Below, piece after piece: positions 43,171 through 56,827 of a stretch of DNA of 64,000 nucleotides. Source of the stretch: Sphagnum compactum (taxonomy: Eukaryota > Bryophyta > Sphagnopsida > Sphagnales); contig OZ234495.1 in NCBI GenBank assembly GCA_965153455.1, positions 20,952,875 through 21,016,874 of the forward strand. The letters run 5' to 3'. The position numbers and the translations under genes are program-made. The notes beneath the pieces are model-generated. The model saw nothing but the letters and a program-made list of their open reading frames with translations, was not told the DNA's origin and did no database searches. How positions within the stretch are numbered: the first letter of the stretch is position 1; each line of letters opens with the position of its first letter.

Positions 43171-44240
43171 TACAACAAGACAGAAAACCCTTACAACATA
43201 TAATAATTATGTATAGTGTCATCCTTGCTTGTACCTTACAAGCACCTCACAACTTACATAATTTGCTACATATTATGTAAAACCTAAGAACACGGTACCG
43301 ATTCATAGTTTCCTAGTCAGAGTGCAATGAATGGTGTCGGTTTTGAGTGGTCACCGCGAAACTTACTTCCTTAGCTTTCATGTATAAATTGATATACTCA
43401 ATATATTGATATATTCAAATCCTTGAAACTTCACAGCATGACTAACAATGGCTCTATCCTCTCCGGGCAGGTTCAAACAAAATAATGTGTGCTGATGAAA
43501 TCCTGTAACTTAGTTAGGTAAATTGAATGCAAACTGAATTTGATAAATATTTAGACCGCCAGCCTGAACTGTTTTTTTTGTGATGAATTTTCGCCACTGG
43601 GTGACAGAGGAAAAAGGGCGGGCTGCAACTCGTGCAAATGAAATTTTTGGGGGGAAAATGGCCCAAAGTTGCAATATTTTGAGGAGAAGCAATTGAAATC
43701 CATAATTTTAACACAGGTTCTAGTATGTCACCAAAGCAGTGAGGTTCCAAAAAACTTCCACTCTCGTCTGTGACCACCTGTAATGAACTTTGGGTAAGTC
43801 CTCTTGCGGATGATCAAGGGTCCACTTACCCCCACAAAATTGAAAAAAAACATTAAGAAAAAAAACCCTTAGTCAAGAGTAAACACCCTAGTACGTTGGC
43901 CAGTTCAACACTAATTATATTATTTTCAGAATTTTTGAAATATTCAAAAATTATTTCTTCCAAATCAAAAAATATTGTGAAGGATAATAATGAATATTTA
44001 GGAATATTCCATTTGTTGAAATGAATGTTTCAAAATGAATTAATTATTTGACAGAAGTCTTTTGAAATGGCCAAGGTACTGCGGTAACTAAGTCTTCAAT
44101 TGTCAATCACAATTTGGTTCACAAACTTCAAATAATTGTGATGGTGTCTCTAGGATTGCAAATTTCAAATTATATCAGCTTGATAAGCAGGCCACACAAG
44201 GAAACTACGTATTCTGAGGCATGAACTCCCCACTCCTGCC
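42830..44240. repeat. Dispersed repeat family, copy 2
   Basis: Second copy of the 40310-41330 block, direct orientation, with small indels. It overlaps the right half of the foldback element. Confidence 0.6.
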
Positions 44241-45059
44241 GTATTTGTCAAGGCCTCAAACAACATAATTCCATTAAGACCTTCTTTTCCCCCACACATA
44301 ATGCCACCATTTTTCCAAGATGATGCACCAAATTGCCAAAGAAGTGTAATTTATTTATTTTTATTTTTGAAGGCTTTCATCAATCCAAATAAACTCAAAA
44401 TTTCAGCCTTTGAAATTTTTAAAACTCTGAATTTGTTTTTCCCATTATTCAGGGGGATTTTTGTGTAATGTAAGGCCTGAGGACAAACAAGTTACTGTAA
44501 CAAGGGTAAGGGCCCCGCACCAGGTCAGACACTAAAACAATTTCGCCTGGTCTTTCCAAACGGTGAAGGACATTGAAGGCTTTTGATATTGAATAAAGGG
44601 GTTGGTTTAGGGTTGCAAATATTATATTAGTGGGTCAGTTCAGCGTGGAAATTTGTACTCTTTTTGAAATGGCTTTCACATACCATACTTTCAATGATAA
44701 TGTGACAATTCCTTTAAACAATTGGATGGAAAGACCTCACTCAATTTCATCCGAGAACTGAGAAAACCTTGTGGGTTGGTCCTAGGTGCGCTAACACTAT
44801 CTGCCTCATTGCCTTGAGCATGTATTTGATCCAGGCACACTGCTCTTCTGTTGGGCATTGGGTGAACCAAACATGCACACTCCTACCATGGTAAAAATTA
44901 AAAATCAATGTTGTTTGGTTCTGGCTCTTCAACCTTTAGGTTGATAAAACTTTCAGTGTGTTTCTGAGGTAAAAAATACTGATTTCGTGTAAATTTTGCT
45001 TTCCTTGTTAAAGATCTTCCCAAATGTTAATCTTTTGAAATCAAGGGGTCAAAGTAACC

Positions 45060-48000
45060 TCTGTATTTGATCTTAACTTGAACTCAAATCTAGAAATTTT
45101 GAAAATCTTTATTTTTAGAATAAGATGTTTTAAAACATTATCCCTCCTAAACCCTAGTGATATGTCACTGACCAACTCTTTTTTTTTGGGGTTTTTTTTA
45201 CTATCTTTGCGTGAATGACAGAGAGTTAGTGTTAGTTTATTCTCATAATTTATTCCTTTTATCACCTCAACATGAATCCCGCTTAGTAGAAAGTATATGA
45301 AGCTATATTTCATATGTGAAAATGATTTTTTAAAACAAAACTTTGTTTGCAAATTGAATTACCATTCATGAATAGCCACATTTGTTACACAGACACGCCT
45401 TGAAACATGTTTGCTTAAAATGAAGTGAGGCAAGAGGTCTATTGTTACTTCATAGTTGGAGATGCACCCAAAAAAAGAAAAAAGGTAAAAATCCAAGATC
45501 TAGAATTGTCGCAAAACAACATGTAAACTTTAATGGATGTTGGATGGATAATTTATACTAATTGTTTTGTCACTAAATTTACCATGAAATAGTCAATTCA
45601 TGCTTTTGGGTCCAAAAACAACAACTTCACATTAGTTTTAATTGGTGTCAATCACAATTTTTTCATATTTTATTATGTAATTGTTGTTTTTTACATGAAC
45701 TCTGCATGATGGTTTCCAAACCATGTTTTATTATATGCATTGTTTTAAAACTATTATTGTATATATGATTGGAAACTAGTATGGTCTATGTTGTTGGCCC
45801 AATTCTTGAATTTTGAAAAGGAAAATGGCACACCTCTCTAACTTAAGTTTGAAATCCAATTTTCACTAAAAAAATGGAGTTTTATTTATTACTAAATTTC
45901 CAATGACAAAAACTACTCAAATTCAATATCTTCCAAACCTTAGGTCTAAACATTATAAAACTACTTCAACTAAACCCAACTCATTGAGGTTTTCCAACAA
46001 TACCAAAAGCCCGCCCCCAATTTCCCTAAAAATTTTAGTGTTGATTTTTTATTTTATTTTTCAAATTTTTCTTCAACATGCAATAAATCTTGCATTGTAC
46101 CTACAGTCATTACAAAACCACATCAATATGTTCCTATCATCAAGGACTTTACATTGGTATTAAGAGTGCAATAAGGAGCATTGTGTAGTCATGAGACCTC
46201 AATGTGACATCAAAACAAACATTGAACTATTTCTTTAAAAAATAGATTTGTATAATAACTTATGAATTACAAGTAATATTAAGGTGTTTGATGCTTCGAT
46301 ATAAAAATTTTAAGTGTATTTGCCAACTATTTAATTCAAGGTTGGACTTCATATTTGATACAATTTTAATGTACTTCATTTAAATAATTGCTAACAATCG
46401 TTAACTATTTCCACAAACTAAAAATGTACTTATATGTTTAGGTCATCTTAGGGTTTTATATGTTGATCGTAGATTTTGCTCCAATGATAACATTCCATTA
46501 CATTTGTTTCATCTAAATGTGTTCATGGTCACCTCACAGTTTTATAAATCAAACATAACCAAATTATACACAGTTGCATGAATTTTGAGGCAATTTGTGA
46601 ATCATTAGAGGATCATATGTGGAATCATACAATGTTTTTCTAAATTCCTTACAAATGAAATGTTCTTAACATTCCAACAATACTTACAAATTTTCTCCAA
46701 CTAAGAATGCCTATACATGTACCAAGAAACAATGCTCCATTTTATTGACTTTTCATTAGGCTAGATTGTGATCACAATATAATGTGTATTTACAAAAACC
46801 TAATTGAAAAAGACCCTTATTATGATGTTGTCCAATGCTTTTGAATAAACTTGATCTTTTTATTTCTAGGTGGTTGTATGTTATGTGTCATTAAATTGAC
46901 AAGTGATCATAACAAATCAAATAACATTAAATAACATTTGTATAAATATATCATTTATGAAATTGATGTAATCACACCTAAAGTTAAACCTGGTTATTTT
47001 ACACAAGTCAAAATGTCACATGAAAGGTAAGAACACACTTGAATCTACCCATTTTAGACAGAAATTGTTATAATGGTTAAAATATTTATAATTATTATAA
47101 TTTTTTGGCAAAATATAGTTTTAAGCAAACATTTTAAGATTTCCGTCCGGATTGAATGGTCAAAATGTAAACAAACAATCAAGATACATAAAGTGATTTA
47201 TGACCAACTCAATTTGCAACCACTTTAATGTAATCAAATTATCAAAATTTCAAATGGTTACTTATATGCAATGTATACATCGCATATCATGTATAATTTG
47301 GAGTTTTTTTAAATGCCAAAACTCATGTACTTTTGGTCCATGCCACATTCATAAAAAAAATTTAAGTGGAAAAAAAAGCAATACCCAATTCATATATGTG
47401 CTCTTCTTTCTTTCATTTCAAGGTAGGTTAATATAATAATAATAAATCATAATGCATTTATGGCTTACAAATTGTTTTTAAAAATGTCTAATGTGTGACA
47501 TACATTAAATGTGTTTTGAGAAACTTGTCAATATTGATAGAATTTGTTAATTTGTATCAATTTTATCATTCACCACCCAAAATTTAATGCAAACATACCA
47601 CCTACAACCCCATTTTTGCAATACAGTTTTAAATTTTCAAATTTTATGATGGGTATTATTTTGTGATAAATCTATTCATATATTTTTAACTCTCCATCAT
47701 TTAATACATATTTTGTAAAAATGATTAACTTGAGTTCCAAGCTAATCAAATCTCCTCAAAATTCACAAGTATATTTCCAATTGTGAAATTTCACTTCAAC
47801 AAAAATATGATCAAATGTTGCAAAACAATTCTTGTGACTGCATTTTTTGGGACCTTAATGTGTTTTCACCCTAGAGGATAGTTCATGAAATCTACAAATC
47901 CCCATCATTGGTTTTCTTTTTATTTCGTTGGTTAAGGGAATAACTTCAATTTATGAATAGTATATTGCTAAATGGGGAATAAATTGGTAATCAATTCAAA

Positions 48001-48190
48001 TATTGATTTCAGAATGTCAAAAGAATTCCAATATTGAAAATATTATGACATTTATAATATTGTTAAGGTTGAACAACACTAAGACCCCTAAAAATAGCTA
48101 GTGGTTATAATGTTGCTTTCTATTGTAGGTGATATATTCAATACATGGGTAAAAGTATGTGGCAACTTTTGCAAAACTACAAAAATTAAT
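45060..48190. other. AT-rich duplicated DNA without genes (copy B)
   Basis: Counterpart of 19190-22250; short ORFs are not conserved between copies. Confidence 0.65.
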
Positions 48191-51100
48191 GGTGATACAC
48201 AACCAAAATATAAAAGGAAATATGACAATATTTCAAAAAGTCGTCATTTTAAAAATGTTCACGGATCATTCCTATAGCAATGAAAAAAAACCTTTTGTTT
48301 AAATTTTTCAAAGCATGAATATAGGCATGTGGTAGCTTTAAATTGATTGTACAATATTGTAATTGTATAATCTTTTATCTTGGGTTGTGTATAATGTAGG
48401 TAGACACTAATAGATTACACAATTCTTTTAACTTAAGCTAGGTGAAATGTAAGTGGAGTTGGATTAGGTTTTGAACTACAATGGGTTCCAATTGTTTTGG
48501 GAAAACATTGGAACCGAAGGTTTTACAAATCTGAAGACCCATCAATTTGAAGGTTTTGGGTAACACCATGAATCAAACAAAACTACTTCAAACCTAAGTA
48601 AATGTTGTCATCATGGATGCCACATGCATGGATGTTCTTTAATGTTAATGCTTTGTAGTGGCATAGTTAAAGGAAAGGAGATGTCACAAGGACTAAAATC
48701 TAGCGATCAATTCCTCCTTACAGTGAAAAAACTTGCATTGCTTTTATAAACATGAAAACAATTTTGTACATGATTGCAAAACAAAGCTTGGTGTATGGAA
48801 GGTCAAAAAGGTCCCTCTTCAATCTTGGTCATTTTCCTTAGAGAATGAATCTTAATTACACCTCAAAAGATGCACACATCTTCCATCCCAATTGCCGACT
48901 TGAAAAAACCTACTTCCCCTAGTAATCACCATAACCAATAAACTAAATTTAAGAAAGAAATTAGTATAGAAAAATGGAGGTTTGAGCATATAAAACTTTG
49001 TAATGTAATTCAAGGTTCCTTTTCTTACTTCTTTTGAATGTTCAACTTTTAGTGTATTGATAGCTTTTAGTTTTTTAAAGCCATTGTTTTTTAAAGTCGA
49101 TTTTCATTGGCTTGGCCAACATCCTTTTTGTAACAATGAGATTGGAGTAGTACTTATGGAATTAACAAGAGACCCACTAGTTGTGACATGCAAAATCATT
49201 GTCAAATGTCCCAAGTTGCCTTGTGTTTGTTAGCCATGATTATCTTTGGAGTCCCTTTCAAAGAGAAAAAATTGTTACTGTCTTGACCAAATTACATAAT
49301 GTTCATCTATTTTACCAAACTTGAAAAGGTACTTGACATGGGTATTAATATATTTTATTTAAATGAACATTACACCAATGTCTTTTTCATGTGGAATTAT
49401 AAATTTTGACCAATATGTAGTGTTTTTTTTTAAAAAATTTATGCCATAAATGAAAGGTATCATGTTGAAGTTGAGATCTAGGTCTCATCATGAGGGACAT
49501 GAAAGCACAATTAAGGGTGACAATTTGGATGATCATAGTCTTTTTTTAAAATTGTAGATGCATTTATTTAAAAAGGTCATTTCATATTAACATTTTCAGT
49601 TTTATTATTATTTGTGTTGCAATAGATTTTATTGAAAATTATATAAAAAATTATGCATGATTCCTAAGAAAAAAATGGACTCATATTGAACTTTTTAACT
49701 AATGGCATTTTCTTGATTGTAGAATAGAAGTCTACTAGGTGAACTCAAAAAGTATGCAATAGTAGGGTAATTCTTTTAATTAAAAAATAGGAAATCTAAT
49801 GAAATGCGTAAGAATAAAATGAATTGAAATTTTCCTTATAGAAAAAAAAATGATTTTAAAAATTTAATATTGCATTATTAGTCTAATTAGTCCATTTTTC
49901 ATTCAAAACTTCATGTTTTTACATGGATCATTTATGAAATATATTTTAACCATGTGTACATTTGGGATTAGTGTATTTTTGAATGGCAACATAAGGAATG
50001 TACTTTGAAGGCCATGAATGCAATGGGGGCAAAAGTGGCTAGATCTAGGCAGCATGGAAGACATTTAAAACAACCTTGAATTAGTGAATTACAACAAAAC
50101 AACTTGAAATTTAAGGTTTTTTTGTTCACAACCACACAATGGTGAATGGGTTTGCAACTTTTCTTTTCACTTATGTTTTGAAACATGATCATATGTTTTC
50201 AAGTTGTGATTGTTTGCAACAATTGTGATCAAAGGTTTTGGACATTGATAACATTGTTGTTAACATGGGTTAAGACACTAAAAGTTGTTAGCAAGTTGCT
50301 TTTATGCTTATTTGTTATTTTAATAATATTTATATAGTTGGGATTTTGTTTAAAATATTCTCCCATTAAGTATTCTTTAGGCTATATCAATAGTTCAAGC
50401 TCCTTTCATAATTTGTGCAATCAACCTCATAAGTGGAAATTAAGGCCCAATTGTGTAATCAAACTCATTAGCCCAAGTGACTTATCCATTTCCCATACTA
50501 CTAATGAGTTGCATGAACCTAAGTCCACAATGTTTGTAAGTGGTAGGCCTACCTTGCTAATTGACCTTAGTAGTTCCAACACAAAAATGATTAATGAATG
50601 ACCAAGCAATGTGGACACCCATGATGGAAATCATGAACTAATGAAAGAGTCCAAGAAGTTCTATTAAACTCCCATGGGCAAAGTTGGTTGTAGGAAATGA
50701 TGGTTTGTTTAAGTTTGTTAATTGTTGCATATGTTCAAATATTATGGGAAAGGACAAAATCTTAATGTTCAAATGGAACACATTGAAAAAATATGCTGAA
50801 ATGTAACATTGAAAAGGACATGGGAAGATTTTTAAAAATAGTGGTTCATAAAAACAAATTGTAAGTAATTAATTAATCAACACATCTCACTATTACAATT
50901 TGTTTTTCAAACAATCCAAGTTTACTAATCAATCCTTCTTGATTAGCAAACATTTACATTTTGATTAAAGGCCTAGAGACTAAATGACATGTGTATTTTT
51001 TGACCAGTGAACTTGACCAATCGCATTATCTATTTGATTATCTGTCAAATTGGACATCAAATAAAGTTGAACAAAAAATTGACCACCTTGGTCAAAATGG

Positions 51101-52080
51101 TCAATGAATTCTAATCAAGTGGGACATCTAGTAAAGTTGAACAAAACAAAATGACATCCTTGAAATATTTCACCAAGTTTAGTAATTATATGAATCATTG
51201 AAAATATATTTGCACTTTGCAATATCTTGTTACATGTTCTATTTTCTCACAAATAAATTATTTAATTATATAATATTATTCAAAAAATGTAGTTTCCTTT
51301 TATGATCGCATTACTTAGCAATTGAACTACCTCATTTTGAGTATAATTTATGAAGATCTCTTTTAATATTAGCTTGGTGGAAGTTGAAAGTTGCATTAGT
51401 TTTGAAAAACAATATTTGTGAACTTTTTTTGGCTAGCATAGTGTGCTTTCACTACATGCATGCATGCATGCTTTTAGTGAAAACGAGGTAAGATAGTTGA
51501 TTATTTTAGCTTGCCATAATCAACTTTTAGCACCTCATTGACATTCATATTTGGTTGGTTTGAATTGCTTTTGATCATGTTGAATTATGTTCACTCCTTC
51601 ATGCAATTTGCTTAAAACAAGATGTTTTTGTCAATGATTATTTGGCAGTAATTAAAATGTGCCAAATTGATGTCAATTATTTTTACATTGAAATAATCAC
51701 TACCTTCATGAGCATCATGTTTTCTAGGATTTCAAAACACTTATATATGGAAATCATGATGTATGTAATTCCTTTGTGGTGGGTGAAGTTGATCCATTTT
51801 ATTTCAAGAATGAAGGTGAGGAATATTTGCTTTTTGAATATACTAAACACAATATGTGACCAACATGTTGCAACTTTATGATTGGTTAGAATATGCCTAT
51901 AACTTGAAATATATTTGACACCATTGCATCACTAACTCTAGTGTATACTAATTACTGCATCAAGAGGGTTAGTGTAGGTAGCATGATCATTCTAGATTGT
52001 TGTAATTTAATTGCGGTTTATTTCACCTACATCCAACTCTTCCATTGTTTCTAAATAGTTTGATTACTTTTATTTCAACA
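48190..52080. other. AT-rich DNA, no gene recognised
   Basis: Low GC with stops in all frames. A small (CATG)n run, CATGCATGCATGCATGC, lies at about 51455-51471. Nothing else supportable. Confidence 0.55.
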
Positions 52081-52099
52081 TTTAATGCACAAGTAAAAA

Positions 52100-52620
52100 A
52101 AAACTTGGGTATTGGAACTTGATGCTAGATTCCAAGGATTTAAGTTGATGAAGGCATTGGGGATGGTGTGCCCACAATATTGGCAAAATCCTAAGGTGAA
52201 GGAAAATTTCATGCATCACCTTTCAATGATTAAATTGCATTATGCGCATTCCTGGCTCTTGAAGACCAAAGATATGCATGCCTAATCAAAAGGCAGACCC
52301 CTTTTATCATTGATAAAGCTTGACATGGAAACTTCAATGTTCAAACTATCTATGTATTCAAATTGCCAAGTTGCCATGCAACCACTATTTTATGGTAACC
52401 CCCTTACACATTTATGGTGACTATTCCTTGGACCTCAAGTTCTTTAGCATTCTTTATTTGAGTAAATCAATATATCATTGAAATTGTTGTTGTCATGGGA
52501 TTTGGAAATGTAGAAAGTGAACACACATTCGACACCTTGGCCTTCATGAAAAGCAAGTTGAGAAGTGAATTAATTATTCATCTTCCTTACATTGTCAAGT
52601 TGGAATGCATTCATTGACAT
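52100..52620 (+). pseudogene. Decayed hAT-type transposase C-terminal region
   Basis: Three translatable stretches in order: LDARFQGFKLMKALGMVCPQ then YWQNPKVKENFMHHLSMIKLHY (52115-52255), a degenerate middle, and ESEHTFDTLAFMKSKLRSEL then HLPYIVKLECI (52510-52615). The last matches the C-terminal dimerisation region of hAT transposases (the S-E-R-x-F-S...K...LR pattern). Stops separate the pieces, so the gene is dead. TIRs were not found. Confidence 0.55.
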
Positions 52621-54070
52621 TTTTCACCTTGGAAAATTTTCCTTATGACACCATTTACAATGACTTACGGGATAACACTTGAAAGAAAAATTGATAAAAA
52701 TGACCTGTTCATAAGTAGTTACTTTTATTACTCTTGTTATGTGATATCTATTTGATAATGTAAATTTTTATTTTTATTTTTTTGTCCTTAACTTTTATGT
52801 TGGAGCTTTGAACTACTTTAAGGGACGTTGTTAAAATGGTGATGCCACATTAAAACAACCTAAGGACAGGTATTTGCTGAGTAATTATGTAATGAATAAT
52901 AACTTACAAATATCATTTCATCACAAAGTTTAATATAATAACTTAGATCTAATCTTGCAAATTTTGAAGAGTGTTTGTTTTTAACTCACTCAATTTAACT
53001 AATATTTACTACTACATGGATGGTTGGTTATGATGGGTTGGTGGGAAGGAAGGTTTTAAAAGGTGATTAACGTTCTACATGGTGAAAAGAAAAAGGAGAA
53101 GTGATGTTTGGCAACTTTCAATGGATTATGGTGTAAGAGGCTAAGGATTGAGATAACACTACAAAATAATTTTGGGTTTTTAGTGGAGGTAGGCATGAGG
53201 GCTCAAAACGCAATCTGAAATTTCAAAGCGCCATGTGGCCATAAACACTTTCACAATTAAAAAATAATTTGTTGCCTTCCTTTCATAGCCCTTGAATTAT
53301 TGTGACAATCATAAATTACATCGACAATAAAAGGAATTCAATAGCTATCTATTTTTTGGTGTTGTCATAAATACAATAGGTGGTCAAGGTGGGTTCGTTT
53401 TTTCTTGCTGCCATAAGTACAATAGGTGGTGGGATTTATTTGCGTTTTCTCTCACGGTGCAGTGATCAAGAGGAGCAACAATTCTTTGACAAAGGATGAG
53501 ATTTCGACATTATGGAGCTTGTTTGATTGTTGTACAAGCAGCCTATCCAAAGGCTTACAAGAGGACTACAACAAATTCGAGTAGCTACTACTGTGCTCAT
53601 TATATAGATGACAAAAAAATTTAGAAGTAAAAACTAGGCTGAAATAACAAAGATAAAAAAAAGAAACCCTTTGATTTTGTACATGATTTTTTAAATTTGC
53701 AGTGTATGCTCATAGCTGATTTATGTGGTGTTTGATTCCATGACTACATGATGGATAGAACGGTGGTGGGTCATCATTATCAGTAACAGCAGTAGTTTCG
53801 ATTGAAATGCCAAAACAAGTGACAAAGGAAGTTCAACAACGCACTGCAAACAACCCAAACTGGTATGTCATTACAAAACTCTCAGCTCAAGAACTCACAC
53901 AAAGAAGCTACATGTTTTAATAACACAAGGAATTTTAGCTTACTGATTAGTATCAATTGGAGGTGGGAAAAATGGTGACAATCTTAACATCTTGACCTAA
54001 TGGGATGGGAAAAAAGGAGGAAAAGGTTCCTACATTTCGATATGTGTAATTTTTTGTCTTTTCTTTTCGT
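52620..54070. other. Intergenic, no gene recognised
   Basis: Low-GC sequence. One stretch near 53460-53585 reads as a possible exon after a GTGCAG acceptor but has no recognisable motif. Confidence 0.4.
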
Positions 54071-54074
54071 GCAG

Positions 54075-54734
54075 AGATTACAAGTTGTGATTGACAAACC
54101 TGTTGCTTCACATGAAAGTGAAAAAATGATGCCAGAGACTACAAATATAGTAGAAAATGGATTGACGGATGTTAAATATTTTTCCCAAAGAATTGTTGAC
54201 AAATTGAAGGTGAGCTATGAGGAAAGTATGACAAAAGATCAAGAAATAAACAACTTTTTGACAGCAATGGAAGAAACAACTAGTGAAGATGACCTGAAAG
54301 ACTTTTTTGACCAAGTCCTACTTAATCAAGTGACAAGTGAGGAAGATGAAAAACATATTGCGAGCATCAAAGATGAATCTTCTCCATCTAATCCAGGCCA
54401 ACCAGTTGAGATTTTGGAAAATGTGGAGCAAGTGATATTTTTGGTATTTGATAAACCTATTGAATCCAGAGCTATGGTTGCTATCAAGTCTCTGCTCACA
54501 AGTCTTGAAAGAATTTAAAAACAGATCTTCTCAACATTTCCAAAGACTTTTTGGTGGTTTTTGGGTAGAGAGACTTAATAAATGTGTTTATTTTTAGGTT
54601 TTGAAGGTGGGCTTTGAAGCAACCACTCCTGAGGCTCCAAAGAAATTGAAAGGGCTTGCAGAGTCCTATCTCTTGATCAAAGGTCAGGATATTGAAGTTG
54701 AAAGATTCAAGGGTGAAAACAGTAACAACAAAGA
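54075..54734 (+). pseudogene. Two exon-like blocks of an unrecognised gene
   Basis: The first block starts after the acceptor TTTTCGTGCAG (54074) and is open for about 147 codons: LQVVIDKPVASHESEKMMPE, then YEESMTKDQEINNFLTAMEE, ending SLERI and TAA. The second block starts after TTTTTAG (54598): VLKVGFEATTPEAPKKLKGL, AESYLLIKGQDIEVERFKGE, with a good donor AAAGAT/GTAAGT at 54735. The end of the first block and all of the second recur at 60035-60320. Acidic and soluble; I cannot place the family. Confidence 0.4.
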
Positions 54735-55226
54735 TGTAAGTTTTTTGGAACATTCAACCAAACTGAAGCACTTGTATCTACATGCTTTGATTGATCATGT
54801 CAAATCTTTCTTCTTACACTTGTTTCTCATAGTTTTGAGTCAATGACATTACTGGAACAAGAACCATCAACTGGGGAAGAAAACACAATGAGGGCACCAG
54901 TTAACAATATTGATCTAATTGGAGCAATTTATGCTGTATAGGCAAGGCAAGCTAAAATAAATGCTCAACAATATAGAGTTTTTTTGCTTAAAGTTAAGGT
55001 GAGTATGGGATAATTTCAGTATCGTGTATTATTGCTGCATCTCCTAGTCCAATTTGGTCAAATGTAATAATAGATGTCAAGTTAGAATGCAACTGAGATG
55101 TCAAATAATTTTACAATTTTTTTAGCGGGGCTAGGCTAACAAAACTTTTCATTTCATTTTGTTCCTCTTTTTTAATCCGGTATGGGATGGGCTAGTGTAG
55201 TGCAAGTGGGGCACTAATCTACATGG

Positions 55227-55690
55227 CACAGTCACAAAATGAAGATGCGTTTGTCCAGGTAGCTACTCAATTGCAAGTGTTGTTATGCAACAAAATGGGA
55301 TTAGTTGTTGGTGGGTATCTTTTGCTTCACCACAATTTAGTCATTGCAATAGTCCTACTATTATGGGTTTATAATATTAGATCTTGCCAATTTTAGATAA
55401 ACTAAACATGGGTATGTTTTGGGTGGTTGTATATTAATGTGTGATTTCGTTGTTCATCTTATATTTTGTCAAAGATTGTGAAGCACGCTAACTTTGTGAT
55501 GTTCCCTGCTTATGTAGAATTGAGCTTGTTAAGCAAGGTGCTGGAGTTTAAGCTTCTAAATACATTAGAATTCGCATCAGAACATAAGCATATATTAATG
55601 GTTGTTCAGGAACGTGGTACAAGAGCACTAAAGGTACTCACAAAGGGTGCTGATGAGACTGTCTTTCCTACTTTATGCTCAAGTACGCAG
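55227..55690 (+). pseudogene. P4-type ATPase (ALA2-like flippase) exon fragments
   Basis: Fragment 1 (55227-55336): AQSQNEDAFVQVATQLQVLL, equivalent to the AQSQDEEALVxAAxxLH segment of plant ALA2 in the nucleotide-binding domain. Fragment 2 (55466-55690): FKLLNTLEFASEHKHILMVV then LTKGADETVFP, the YEVLxxLEFTSxRKRMSVVV...SKGADEAI region with the lysine-containing KGAD nucleotide-site motif. The order matches the parent protein. The segment between them is missing or unreadable. These ATPases flip aminophospholipids across membranes; this copy cannot. Confidence 0.75.
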
Positions 55691-56037
55691 AGCAATGTTG
55701 TGTTAGCATTTATTATTCCAATTTCATTCTCTTCCCCTATTGCCACTCTTGTTCATGCTGAAAACTAAGGTTTGAACACATTAATTTACTCTTCCCCTTG
55801 ATTTGGCACATCACTTTCATTTTTCTATCATGTCCTAAGGTTTCTAAACAAATTTGATTAGATGCAAAAATAGGATCTATGATAGATAATTGGGGTGGCC
55901 ATGTAGATGTGGATGTAGGCTTTAATCTTACACAATCCAAGGTGAGTATTTCACTATTTTTATTTTTTTTCATGGGTATATATATGGCAGTTGAAATGCT
56001 ATGTTAAACTAGTCATAGTTTTGTTTCCCTTGCCACC

Positions 56038-56693
56038 AGTAATGAAGGGAGTGGTGGGATATGTGCAGCCGCATATAAGGTCACAGTTTCATCAATGTAT
56101 AGGACAAGCAATTATCAATGTAGTTCAGGTTTCTAATTCCCTCACTATTTCTTATCTTTGTCTCATTGGAACACATATTTAGTCAAATTAGGTGCCAAAA
56201 TGAGAGTGGCAACCTAAAACTTGGAAGCTTATTATACTGGTTCCTACTTGGGGTGGCATCTGGAAAAAGGCACACACTGGGATAAGAAAGTGCAGGTACA
56301 GTGGAGTTCATTGTTGATATGTTTTTTGGTGACTTCGACTTCGTGGAGATGAACACATGGATGCAGGTCACTCTAAGTTCCTACTTGATATTTTTCTTTA
56401 AAAACTTCTACCATCATGCTATTGTGCAATCTGGCTCCTTGTTTGATTTACAGTTGTGGAGTTTTTTATGTTCTTTGAACTTCACGAAATTCAAGAATTT
56501 TTTTTTTAATAATCTTGTGTACTAAAAATTTGGTAGGCTTGAATTTGTTGGATAAAACTTGGATCTTTAGGAACTCCATGTTTTTGAGCTGCAGGTGGAA
56601 CACATTGTCACAAAAATGGTGACAAAACAAGATTTATTAGAATGGCAAGTCCAAGTTGGGAGTGGGGAGATTCTTCCCTTTCATCAAGATTAA
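56038..56693 (+). pseudogene. Methylcrotonyl-CoA carboxylase alpha (biotin carboxylase) exon fragments
   Basis: Three exon-like pieces in correct order: IRSQFHQCIGQAIINVVQ (56074-56128), ending in a splice-like CAG/GT; TVEFIVDMFFGDFDFVEMNT then WMQ/GT (56297-56366); and, after GCTGCAG, VEHIVTKMVTKQDLLEWQVQ and VGSGEILPFHQ (56595-56693). The second and third reproduce the biotin-carboxylase motif GTVEFIVD...[29 protein letters not shown]. The catalytic-site Arg of NTRLQ is Trp, the Pro of EHPVTE is Ile, and the middle piece has a stop. The parent enzyme acts in mitochondrial leucine breakdown. Confidence 0.8.
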
Positions 56694-56827
56694 ATCAATT
56701 TTTTTTTCCTTTCTAGGTTTGTTTTATTGGAGAAAATATCAAAACAACAATAATTTCTGTCATAGCCAATGATTTCCAACTTGGGACGTTGTGTTCATGA
56801 TAATCTACAAGTTTTTTTTGGTCTCAG

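Larger units (their letters stand above)
23640..48190. repeat. Segmental duplication, unit B
   Basis: Second copy of unit A in the same orientation (anchors listed there). Private features are the rRNA/group II intron insertion (about 23933-25195), the tandem exon duplication at about 27870-30480, the TIR element at 29313-29953, and the whole 36070-44270 interior. Confidence 0.85.
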
